Notes under the pieces: generated by a model | Told to the model about the DNA's origin: nothing | Database searches by the model: none | What the model saw: only the letters and a program-made list of their open reading frames with translations | Assembly (NCBI RefSeq): GCF_004022485.1 | Contig: NZ_CP034951.1 | Span: forward strand, 682,001 to 746,000 | DNA from: Aequorivita sp. H23M31 | GTDB lineage: Bacteria > Bacteroidota > Bacteroidia > Flavobacteriales > Flavobacteriaceae | Reading direction: 5' to 3' | DNA: 64,000 nucleotides | In this document: positions 45,525-53,127 of the stretch, one piece after another | Layout of the letters: every line of letters begins with the position of its first letter | Position numbering within the stretch: the first letter of the stretch is position 1 | Made by a program: the position numbers and the translations under genes

Positions 45525-47075
45525 TTAACGAAGTAAACTTTGAGTTGATGTTTCATCCATCGAAGTGCGAGAGAAGTATGGTGCATTGATTTCCAGAATT
45601 TGGGAGCATTTAGATCTAAGTTCTTCAAATTTCGCAAGGTTGCTTTCCAATTCCTTATTCCAAAATGGAACCATTTCCGAGAGTTTTTCTTCCCATTCTT
45701 TTGAATGTGCTTCGTTAGGAAAGGCTATCTGCAGAACTTTTATCATTATATCCACAGCAACCGACGCTCCCGGGGAAGCGCCTAAAAGGGCAGTGATTTT
45801 ACCATCCTTGGAGTGGACAACCTCGGTCCCGAATTCAAGGATGCCGCCCTCTTTTTTGTCACGTTTGATAATCTGAACACGCTGTCCCGCAACTTTCAGT
45901 TCCCAGTCTTCACTTTTGGCATTCCTTACAAACTTTCGGAGTTCCTGCATTCTATCCTCATGGTCCATTCTTACCTGTTCTATCAAATACTTGGTAAGCG
46001 GAATATTGTGCCAGAAAACACCCCACATGGAAGGAAGATTATCAAATTTGATGCTTTTAAATAGGTCAAGATAGGATCCTTCTTTTAAGAACTTGGTACT
46101 AAACCCAGCGAAAGGTCCAAAAAGAAGCTCTTGTTTTCCATCGATATGGCGCGTGTCCAGATGGGGCATCGACATTGGGGGAGCACCAACCTCCGCTTTT
46201 CCATAAACCTTGGCGTGATGCTCCTTAATAACTTCAGGATTCTTGCAAATTAACCACTCGCCACTGACGGGAAATCCACCATAACCATCCTTTTCATCAA
46301 TCTCTACTTTTTGAAGCAAGGGCAGCGCTCCCCCACCCGCACCAATAAATACGTGTTCGGAGTCACAATAGAACTTTTCCTTAGTTTTCCGATTTTTTAT
46401 TTTAACCAACCATTCGTCATTCTTGCCAGGATCTACGTCCTTTACGATGTGTTCGGTATAAACGGGAGTTTCAAATTGCTCCTCTAATACTTTGTAGTAA
46501 GTCCTTGTCAGTGTTCCAAAGTTGACTTCTGTTCCGAATTCCATTCTGGTGGCAGCCGCTTTTTCCGCTCTGTCTCTTCCTTCAATCATTAAGGGAATCC
46601 ATTGAGCCAATTCGGAAAAATCTTCTGAAAATTTCATACCCGCGAACATGGGATGCTTGGTCATTTCAGCCACCCTCCTTTTCAGAAATTCAATGTTTTC
46701 TTTTCCCGTTACCCAACTATGGTGTGGGACTGGATGGATAAACTTTTTAGGATTATCCAAATAATTATTCTCTATCAAAAAAGACCAAAACTGTCTGGAT
46801 TTTTCAAACTGTGTACAAACTGCAACAGCTTTTGATATATCAATTGATCCATCTTCTCTTTCCGGAGTATAATTCATTTCACAAAAGGCTGAATGACCGG
46901 TTCCTGCATTGTTCCAGGCCGCGGAACTTTCCAAGGCAACTTTATCCAGCTTTTCTAAAATTAAAATTTTCTTGTTCTTATCAATAAGTTTTAGCATCAA
47001 TGCGAGAGTGGCACTCATTATACCGCCTCCTACACAAATTAAATCATAATGTTCTTTTATTTTCTTTTTGCTCAT
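45525..47075 (-). CDS. mqo: Malate:quinone oxidoreductase
   Basis: 516 aa from ATG 47075; a TTG six codons upstream (47093) would add MKKSSI. It is a membrane-peripheral FAD enzyme that oxidises malate to oxaloacetate and passes electrons to quinone. YDLICVGGGIMSATLALML is the FAD loop. LESSAAWNNAGTGHSAFCEM, HPVPHHSWVTG, DRHI-like HLDTRHIDGKQELLFGPFAG, and ALLGASPGASVAVDIMIKVL are family blocks. It is a normal-length MQO and probably monocistronic. Confidence 0.93.
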   Translation of the reverse strand: MSKKKIKEHYDLICVGGGIMSATLALMLKLIDKNKKILILEKLDKVALESSAAWNNAGTGHSAFCEMNYTPEREDGSIDISKAVAVCTQFEKSRQFWSFLIENNYLDNPKKFIHPVPHHSWVTGKENIEFLKRRVAEMTKHPMFAGMKFSEDFSELAQWIPLMIEGRDRAEKAAATRMEFGTEVNFGTLTRTYYKVLEEQFETPVYTEHIVKDVDPGKNDEWLVKIKNRKTKEKFYCDSEHVFIGAGGGALPLLQKVEIDEKDGYGGFPVSGEWLICKNPEVIKEHHAKVYGKAEVGAPPMSMPHLDTRHIDGKQELLFGPFAGFSTKFLKEGSYLDLFKSIKFDNLPSMWGVFWHNIPLTKYLIEQVRMDHEDRMQELRKFVRNAKSEDWELKVAGQRVQIIKRDKKEGGILEFGTEVVHSKDGKITALLGASPGASVAVDIMIKVLQIAFPNEAHSKEWEEKLSEMVPFWNKELESNLAKFEELRSKCSQILEINAPYFSRTSMDETSTQSLLR

Positions 47076-47186
47076 TATGCTGCTTTTCTTCAAAATTAAC
47101 CAATGAGATGGCGTATTGTACTTAAAGAAATATTAATACTTGGAATTTTGAAGCAATTGATAAACCGAATTTATTCATCATGCAAT

Positions 47187-47216
47187 TTGCCCAAGTTTAT
47201 AATTTGAGTATTTTTG
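47187..47216 (+). promoter_or_regulatory. Strong promoter (TTG, 19 bp, TATTTTTG) for the tRNA-Pro unit
   Basis: TTG at 47187-47189 and TATTTTTG at 47209-47216 are separated by exactly 19 bases. The predicted transcription start, about 47223, is just before the first tRNA-like unit at 47231. No promoter of this quality is seen between the units, so all three units and tRNA-Pro appear to belong to one transcript. Confidence 0.75.
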
Positions 47217-47230
47217 CCAAGAATTAAATT

Positions 47231-47306
47231 CGGGATGTAGCACTTTACTTCGGCTTCGCTCAGTACAAGCTAGCTCAGTGTAAACCGCGCTACTTGAAGA
47301 TTCCGA
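47231..47306 (+). repeat. tRNA-like unit 1 (76 nt) ahead of tRNA-Pro
   Basis: It opens with CGGGATGTAGC, the first 11 bases of the tRNA-Pro gene, and ends with GCTACTTGAAGATTCCGA, whose end resembles the tRNA 3' part. GTAGC and GCTAC can pair. In place of the tRNA body it has a doubled palindrome of the type ACTTCGGCTTCGCTCAGT plus AAGCTAGCTCAGTGTAAACC. Confidence 0.75.
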
Positions 47307-47355
47307 TAGAAACAACCAGAGGTTTTGTTTAAAAAGCCTTGTATAAAACATCATT

Positions 47356-47410
47356 CGGGATGTAGCACTTCGGCAAGCTCAGTGTAAACCGCGCTACTTG
47401 AAGTGACCGA
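47356..47410 (+). repeat. tRNA-like unit 2 (55 nt)
   Basis: Same ends as unit 1: CGGGATGTAGC at the start and GCGCTACTTGAAG then TGACCGA at the end. The middle is CACTTCGGCAAGCTCAGTG, an imperfect palindrome common between genes in flavobacteria. It is preceded by AAACATCATT, nearly the same as the 10 bases before the tRNA-Pro gene. Confidence 0.75.
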
Positions 47411-47463
47411 AAATAAATCACCAGTCTTTCTTATTTAATTAAGAAGGAATTTAAAACATCAAT

Positions 47464-47518
47464 CGGGATGTAGCATTTCGGCAGGCTCAGTGTAAACCGC
47501 GCTACTTGAAGATCTCGA
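47464..47518 (+). repeat. tRNA-like unit 3 (55 nt)
   Basis: It differs from unit 2 at only a few positions (CATTTCGGCAGGCTCAGTG in the middle, GATCTCGA at the end). It is preceded by AAACATCAAT, identical to the bases before tRNA-Pro. The spacer that follows contains a CGTGCT/AGCACG hairpin. Confidence 0.75.
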
Positions 47519-47569
47519 TTTTAAAATACCAGTCGTGCTCATTTTAGCAGCACGTAATCAAACATCAAT

Positions 47570-47643
47570 CGGGATGTAGCGCAGCCTGGTAGCGTACACG
47601 TCTGGGGGGCGTGGGGTCGCAAGTTCAAATCTTGTCATCCCGA
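47570..47643 (+). tRNA. tRNA-Pro, anticodon GGG
   Basis: The 74 bases fold into a complete cloverleaf. The acceptor is CGGGATG with CATCCCG and discriminator A. The D stem is GCGC/GCGT with loop AGCCTGGTA. The anticodon stem is CACGT/GCGTG with loop CTGGGGG (anticodon GGG at 47604-47606). The T stem is GCAAG/CTTGT with loop TTCAAAT. The 3' CCA is not encoded (the next bases are CAA). It is the last element of a unit that begins with three tRNA-like repeats. Confidence 0.95.
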
Positions 47644-47652
47644 CAAAGTGGA

Positions 47653-47683
47653 AAATGATCCGGCAGGGCCGGGTCATTTTTTA
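47653..47683 (+). terminator. Terminator of the tRNA-Pro unit
   Basis: ATGATCCGGC and GCCGGGTCAT pair (one G-T) around an AGG loop and are followed by TTTTTTATTT, 10 bases after the tRNA. Confidence 0.9.
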
Positions 47684-47726
47684 TTTGAGAAAACGTCAAA
47701 AGCAGAACTTTTGTAGGATTTTGCGA

Positions 47727-47797
47727 ATAAAAAATGAGAACGCGATGAGTTTTCATTTTCCATTTGCAAGGAGGATTTATTAAGATCCTGTAAATCT
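47727..47797. repeat. 71-bp direct repeat, copy A
   Basis: It contains AAAATGAGAACGCGATGAGT and continues with TTTCATTTTCCATTTGCAAG and GAGGATTTATTAAGATCCTG. AAAATGAGAAC and GTTTTCATTTT can form a hairpin. Copy B, 109 bases further, differs at about two positions (GAGT/GAGC, ATCCTG/ATTCTG). Confidence 0.85.
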
Positions 47798-47835
47798 TAT
47801 AACGTTAAATGCATTGCTTTTGTAAGTAAATGGAT

Positions 47836-47906
47836 ATAAAAAATGAGAACGCGATGAGCTTTCATTTTCCATTTGCAAGGAGGATTTATTAAGATTCTGT
47901 AAATTT
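47836..47906. repeat. 71-bp direct repeat, copy B
   Basis: Near-identical to 47727-47797. The two copies sit directly after the tRNA-Pro terminator and contain no gene. The 109-base period is close to the 106-125 base period of the units upstream of the tRNA, although the sequences are unrelated. Confidence 0.85.
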
Positions 47907-47981
47907 TGTAAACCTAATCAAGGCAAACACCATTTCACACCTAAGCCCTAAATCATACTGATATACAGGGTTTTCTTTCTG

Positions 47982-48617
47982 ATGCATAGCAAAAAACCAT
48001 TATATTTGGTCTAAAAATATCCTCTGGTCCTGGTTCCTCGCCAACGAAAAAAACTACGAACCATTCACACCCTTCCGAAAAGTGAAGGCAACCAATTATT
48101 ATACTGGTTTCACCAGCATCTCCGTTACTACAGTCCTAAAATAGGATTTCAGTTAATTATCGCTATCAGTTCCAAAAAACCATCAACGCTTTCCTTTTCA
48201 ACTTGTGGTGATTACGAAGTGCGGCAACTCATTTTAAACCTAATAGAATCAGCCCCGAAATTTCCCAACTGGATTATCTCAGCCACCATATCAACCCTAT
48301 CTGAAGAAGACTCAGAATATTTTGAAAATGAATTCCGAATAAACAAAATTAACTTCAACGCATCCACCATTGAGATTTGGCCGCAACATATTGATCCAAT
48401 CACAAATAAAGCAACTCTAGGAATTGTTCTCAATTTCCCAACCCCTCAAATTGACCCTAAAATAGTACATCAAACAGTAGTAGAAATATTAAAAGATACC
48501 CTTAGAGAAAAACACTATGAACGGTATATAGCAGACATCATTATCCACTCAGACATCCCGAAAGACGAGGCCCTCTTTGAACTATCTGAGCTAAAACAAT
48601 ATTTAGAAGACCTCTAA
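47982..48617 (+). pseudogene. Broken gene of an unrecognised flavobacterial family; 3' part intact
   Basis: The last about 160 codons form one frame from about 48135 (WFHQHLRYYSPKIGFQLIIA just before, then TLSFSTCGDYEVRQLILNLI, ESAPKFPNWIISATIS, IEIWPQHIDPITN) to TAG/TAA-type stop at 48617. A GTG at 48219 is the only start in it. Upstream, in another frame, IWSKNILWSWFLANEKNYEP looks like the matching N-terminus, so a frameshift lies near 48070-48090. The pattern WxWF...APKxPNW recurs in an uncharacterised flavobacterial family. Probably non-functional, unless the short form is translated from 48219. Confidence 0.5.
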
Positions 48618-48939
48618 TTGCGAGCGCCGCGAAGAAATCTGCAAAATGTTAATCTCGAATATGAATTGCTGCCGTCTGCTATTGGCTACTCCTAATGCCA
48701 CAGACCACACCAGGGTGCCTGAGTGGTTTCCCAGGGTCGACAGAGTATGAGAAAATGTACCGAAGGCCATTATAAACCAAACTCCAATTTCTTTACACAT
48801 AAAAATAACGTGTAAAGAATAACGAATTTTCTTTACATCTCGAATACTAAAACATCATTAGCAAGAAGCTATTTATGTTGTCCATAGTGATTAGGTGATA
48901 AGAAACCCTAATTCATTAAATAAAGTTGACGTTTATATC
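48618..48939. other. Boundary region with a 10-bp inverted repeat
   Basis: The 322 bases between the broken gene and the defence island carry no gene. TTCTTTACAC (48789-48798) and GTGTAAAGAA (48810-48819) form a perfect inverted repeat with an 11-base spacer, and a further half TTCTTTACA lies at 48829-48837. It could be a terminator of the minus-strand gene ending at 48940, or a recombinase site at the island edge. Confidence 0.5.
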
Positions 48940-50610
48940 CTATTTGGATTTTATCAACGACCTCCAATAAATCGGAAACGGCTGTGCTCTATAATGACGA
49001 CTTGCTAGATGACCCATAATATCAAATCCTTCTGTGAAGATGCTAAACTTATTTTCAGGACCAAACAATTCAATTTCTTCAATTAACTCAGAATGATAGT
49101 CTTCCATTTTCTCATAGACCTCTATTGAATGCTTAACAGTACCAGTATCTCTATCATAGTTTTTCCTACAAAAAAGGTATTCCGTTTCCTCGGTTGCAAA
49201 CCAAATTTGAAGATTCAAATTGGGAAATTGATCTTTAATAATTTCTCTTAAAGCATTATACAGGGGTGCTTCATTTAAAACGACGGAATATTCAATTAAA
49301 ATAGTCAACAGCATAGAGGAATCAATATCACAGACATCATCTCCGTTTTCTACATCAACAAGCTTATCAAAATTCGTGAGAAAAAGAGGAAAAAACCCGT
49401 TCAATACAAAATTATCATGGATGCCGACACCTAGATTGTTAATCCAAGTCTTTGCCACATCCGTATTACCCATTTTTATCAGAAAATTTAGAGCTAAGGC
49501 AACCTCGATATTAAATTCATCATAAACGGGATAACTGGAGGGTGGATTTTGCAGTATTAAAGCACTCAGAGCATTAGCAATTGAATATGCTCCTCTAAGA
49601 TAAGTTTTTGCGTGCTCCTTATTCCCTTCCCTGTGATGAATTTGAAACTCTTGAATTTCCGTTAAGCCTATAGTAGAAAGGAATCCTATTTCTTCCCATA
49701 CAGAAAAAGTATATTCCAAGTTGTTTTTGGAGTATTTATAGAGACTATGTGGTGTGGTATAATGGGTGTTTACTTTATTAAAATAATTAATCCCAATAGT
49801 TCTTTTTAAAGAATGTAGTTTATAGAATTCACTACGTGCGAACTTTTTATCGAGGTGCTTTCCTTTCTGAAGCCAATCCCAGGACAACAACATACACCTT
49901 TCGCTAGCCAATAGTGCAGGCTTTAAGTTATCTATTTCTTCAGACCATTTATATATAATATTCAAGCATAATCGAACCAGTCGTTGTTGTCGAAGAATTT
50001 TTTGTTTTTGCTTTTCTTCCTTTTGTAGAATCTTTCCAATCAACTCGTAAAAATGGGACAAATCATAATCAGGTAAATCTAAAAAAGCCAATGTCTTTCT
50101 CAAGTTAGATTGATATTCCAAAGGGAATAATTTTTCATTATCAAGATACACATCGAGCATTTCAGAGATCTTACCGATGCCCCAAAAAGTATATTCTAAA
50201 TTATCCTCACTATTTTCGTTAATGTAGCTGCTCCAATTTATTTGTACGTTTTGCACAATTTCTCCATTAGTGCACACTACAATTTTTTTCGGCAGTTCTT
50301 TTAACTTTTTATCTAGAATGACATTTAGATAGGTATCCTTGATTTCGTTTAGCGTGGGCCTAACGGAATTCACTCCGCTATCCCAATTCGATCGGGTCAA
50401 ATTCCCCTGTTTAACAGCAATCAGAAATACCTTTTTGATATTATCAGCGGGGTCAATTCCAACGGCAGCTATATCCACCCCATGCTGCCTACCCTTTTCA
50501 GGCTTGGACAATGGAGTTATTTTCATCCCTACCAAAAGATCGGTAATCAGGGTATCTAGTTCCCCATCTTCCTTTAAAAGACTTATATATTCGCTTAATA
50601 AAAATCTCAT
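48940..50610 (-). CDS. Putative Mrr-like nuclease-domain protein with helical C-terminal region
   Basis: 556 aa. Residues 25-125 resemble an Mrr-like restriction endonuclease fold: KPEKGRQHGVDIAAVGID (D46) and KKVFLIAVKQGNLTRSNWDS (K67), then a helix and KELPKKIVVCTNG. The position of the acidic/Gln residue before xK reads Ala65, so the active site is non-canonical. Residues 180-556 look all-helical without recognised family. The start overlaps the stop of the gene at 50607 by 4 bases (ATGA), so both proteins should be made together. Location in a defence island suggests anti-phage function. No characterised system was recognised. Confidence 0.6.
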   Translation of the reverse strand: MRFLLSEYISLLKEDGELDTLITDLLVGMKITPLSKPEKGRQHGVDIAAVGIDPADNIKKVFLIAVKQGNLTRSNWDSGVNSVRPTLNEIKDTYLNVILDKKLKELPKKIVVCTNGEIVQNVQINWSSYINENSEDNLEYTFWGIGKISEMLDVYLDNEKLFPLEYQSNLRKTLAFLDLPDYDLSHFYELIGKILQKEEKQKQKILRQQRLVRLCLNIIYKWSEEIDNLKPALLASERCMLLSWDWLQKGKHLDKKFARSEFYKLHSLKRTIGINYFNKVNTHYTTPHSLYKYSKNNLEYTFSVWEEIGFLSTIGLTEIQEFQIHHREGNKEHAKTYLRGAYSIANALSALILQNPPSSYPVYDEFNIEVALALNFLIKMGNTDVAKTWINNLGVGIHDNFVLNGFFPLFLTNFDKLVDVENGDDVCDIDSSMLLTILIEYSVVLNEAPLYNALREIIKDQFPNLNLQIWFATEETEYLFCRKNYDRDTGTVKHSIEVYEKMEDYHSELIEEIELFGPENKFSIFTEGFDIMGHLASRHYRAQPFPIYWRSLIKSK

Positions 50611-52199
50611 ATTTGTCTCCTATGGTTCTGCCAAGTCAATCGCAATTTCTTTTGACCGATTGGATCAATAAACTCCCCTCTTGGTAACTCAGCACTTGAG
50701 GATACATTAGCTAGCTCCATCTGTTTAGAATATTGGTCCATATATTTACTAAAAGAAGATTTACCTGCTTTTAATTGAATGTTTTTAAGATACTTGAGAA
50801 AAGAATCATCATTTTTCTCGATCTCTTTAAAGGATTTATTGAATTTCTTATTTTGAATCTTATGTATGTATCTTAGTCTCATTTCCGATGGGAAAAATTC
50901 TTTCAAGGATTCCAGTTCAGAGTATGCAGTGTAATGTTTCTCCCCTTCTATAATTATAGCATCAATTATTCCTTTCAAATGAGGAACTGCATTTTTCCTT
51001 TTATTACGTAAATATTCGATCGTTCCATAATAATTGAAAATGATATATGCCACGAAAACCTGCTTCAAAAAGTTTACTGTAGTCTCGTCATTTAATTTGC
51101 TTTCAAGAATTGAATATACCATTGAAGTTGAGGTGTTTTTATCATATATATAACCTAGAATTTTATATGTAATATACTCCACATCAAAAACCGTCATCTC
51201 CTCGAGTAATTTATTTGAAATCTTCATCTCTGGAATATTCCTTATATGCTTGGCGCGCATTATTTCAAATACGGCAATATGAAAATTAGGATTGTCGTGA
51301 TTCAGCCAGTTGGTAATAAGTTCTTCATATGTCTCTAAATCGTAACTGATAATAGAATTTACCAGATACTCAAATAGGTGTATATTCTTAGCGTTTGCTT
51401 TGTCATATGCAACCCATTTATTTAAAAAATTGATTACTATCTGAGGATGGCTTTTTGTTTTATCGCCAAGGGTATACGAAAGAATATTACAAGCGCCATT
51501 ATATTCGATATTTAGAGAAGCTAATTTATCTAGTACTTCTATGAAAAATTGTTCTTCTTTATTAATATCCAGATTATATGATAAAAGATAAATCAATTCT
51601 ATTTGGATCGCTATATCGGGTTCACTCCAAATTCTTCTTATTAAACCGTCAGCATTACTTATTACATCCCATTTATTTCTACATACAAACAAAATCGAAG
51701 GCCATATATTCTTGAACTCCTGATTTTGAAGGAATCTTTCGCATTCATCTTCGATAAATTCCAAAAATTCTTTATCGCGTTTTAATGATTCCGATTCAAA
51801 TTGAGCTATAGATTGAAGGCCAATAATCATATTGGAGCTGTCACCAGTATGTATTAGCTCTTTAATCTTTAAAACAGTTTCTTCCCTTTCAGCTTTATAT
51901 AATCCAGACAAAACTTTAGTTAGCAACCCTAATATTTTAGGATCATCTTGATTTAATATCTTAATATATAGATCATTTCCAAAATCAGAACTGGTAAATG
52001 AGGCTTTTTCAATACCAGTTAAAAATTCAATAAAGGTTCCATCGTTTTCTACTCTTTCCACAAGTGGAGTAAGGAAATTAAAAAGAATGTCCACATCCAA
52101 AGTCTCAAGATCTTTACAAAAATCATAATACTCTTGCCAAAAATCCCTTCTACTTTCTTTAGCATTGAGTCGGAATAAAAAATCTTCTTTTTTGTTCAT
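50607..52199 (-). CDS. Large helical-repeat protein of unknown function, partner of the nuclease-like gene
   Basis: 530 aa. No catalytic motif or membrane segment is visible. The sequence is a series of amphipathic helices (for example FFIEVLDKLASLNIEYNGAC, LFEYLVNSIISYDLETYEEL) like HEAT/ARM solenoids. The C-terminus is basic (KKLRLTWQNHRRQI). It is translationally coupled to the downstream Mrr-like gene by an ATGA overlap. It could be the recognition, sensor or scaffold part of a two-gene module, but that is inference from context. The promoter should be in 52200-52428. Confidence 0.55.
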   Translation of the reverse strand: MNKKEDFLFRLNAKESRRDFWQEYYDFCKDLETLDVDILFNFLTPLVERVENDGTFIEFLTGIEKASFTSSDFGNDLYIKILNQDDPKILGLLTKVLSGLYKAEREETVLKIKELIHTGDSSNMIIGLQSIAQFESESLKRDKEFLEFIEDECERFLQNQEFKNIWPSILFVCRNKWDVISNADGLIRRIWSEPDIAIQIELIYLLSYNLDINKEEQFFIEVLDKLASLNIEYNGACNILSYTLGDKTKSHPQIVINFLNKWVAYDKANAKNIHLFEYLVNSIISYDLETYEELITNWLNHDNPNFHIAVFEIMRAKHIRNIPEMKISNKLLEEMTVFDVEYITYKILGYIYDKNTSTSMVYSILESKLNDETTVNFLKQVFVAYIIFNYYGTIEYLRNKRKNAVPHLKGIIDAIIIEGEKHYTAYSELESLKEFFPSEMRLRYIHKIQNKKFNKSFKEIEKNDDSFLKYLKNIQLKAGKSSFSKYMDQYSKQMELANVSSSAELPRGEFIDPIGQKKLRLTWQNHRRQI

Positions 52200-52428
52200 A
52201 CTATTTTATAAACCAAAGCCTTTTCCTCATAAACCCTATTCCTAAACATCTCTTGCGAAAACGCCTATTCTAAATTTATCTGTGGCTATTGTTATTCCTT
52301 AATTGTCTTTTCCTCCTAATCAAATCGGCAGCATACAAACTCACCAAAACTTTAGTTTTTTCGGGTGTCTTCTTAAGTATCCTGAGAGCTATCTTACTCC
52401 TCATAATTGTACATTTTTTAATTAACCG
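52200..52428. other. Intergenic region inside the defence island
   Basis: The 229 bases separate the YgjP-like gene from the helical-repeat gene on the same strand. The sequence is T-rich on the plus strand, with no gene and no clear terminator. It marks where the type I R-M locus ends and the nuclease/helical-repeat pair begins. Confidence 0.4.
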
Positions 52429-53127
52429 TCATGCCATCATCCTCTCCAACTTCTCCTTCCACTTCTCCCACCCAGGCATCTTCTCCCCTAACAATTTGTA
52501 AAACTCCTTGTTGTGGGCAGGAATAACCAAATGGCACAACTCATGGGTTATTACGTATTCAATACATCTGGCATTGGCTTTAATCAGCTCCGGATTCAAA
52601 ATAATCTTCCCTTCCGCAGTACAGCTCCCCCATCGTTTCTTCATTCGTTTTATTTCAAAAGAACGTTTTTCGATCTCTTCCCGCTTAAACTTCTCTACAG
52701 CCAATTCCATAACCTGTTCAAATTTCCGTTTGGCAAGCCTATAATACCAAGCAGCCAACATCCGTTTCACCTTATCTTGACTAGGTGAAATAAGGGTAAC
52801 CAACAGTTTACCCCCTGTAAGCTTGACGCTATCTTTATCACCCTGTTCAACCTTGAGCAAATAACGTTTTCCAAGATAAAAATGTGTTTCTCCTGAAACG
52901 TATTCCCGCGCAGGAGTTAGCGGTAAAAACGTCTCAAAATAGGCCTGTTGATTAACAATCCATCTGCCCCTATTCGCCACCTTCTTTTTTATATCCGCCA
53001 TTGATGATTCCACGGGAGCAATCAAATGTACGCTGCTGTCTGGATGCACCTCAATAGCTAGGGTCTTTCGGGACGCTCTTTTTACCTTAAAATCAATGGT
53101 TTTAGAACCGTAAATTACGCTGTCCAT
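52429..53127 (-). CDS. YgjP/SprT-like metallopeptidase (DUF45/M48-type) linked to hsdR
   Basis: 232 aa. The zinc site YVITHELCHLVIPAHNKEFY (HELCH plus a downstream His) and RMKKRWGSCTAEGKIILNPE are the signature of the YgjP family. The ATG at 53127 overlaps the hsdR stop (TGATG), so this start is preferred to an in-frame start at 53157 that would lie inside hsdR. YgjP-like genes are often the last gene of type I R-M operons. They may process or control HsdR, but this is not established. Confidence 0.85.
   Translation of the reverse strand: MDSVIYGSKTIDFKVKRASRKTLAIEVHPDSSVHLIAPVESSMADIKKKVANRGRWIVNQQAYFETFLPLTPAREYVSGETHFYLGKRYLLKVEQGDKDSVKLTGGKLLVTLISPSQDKVKRMLAAWYYRLAKRKFEQVMELAVEKFKREEIEKRSFEIKRMKKRWGSCTAEGKIILNPELIKANARCIEYVITHELCHLVIPAHNKEFYKLLGEKMPGWEKWKEKLERMMA

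Noticed and set aside
47231..47643. CRISPR array
   Set aside because: The repeats are 55-76 bases, imperfect and carry tRNA-like ends; the spacers share motifs with each other (ACCAG, AAACATCAAT) and there are no cas genes. A tRNA-derived array is the better reading.
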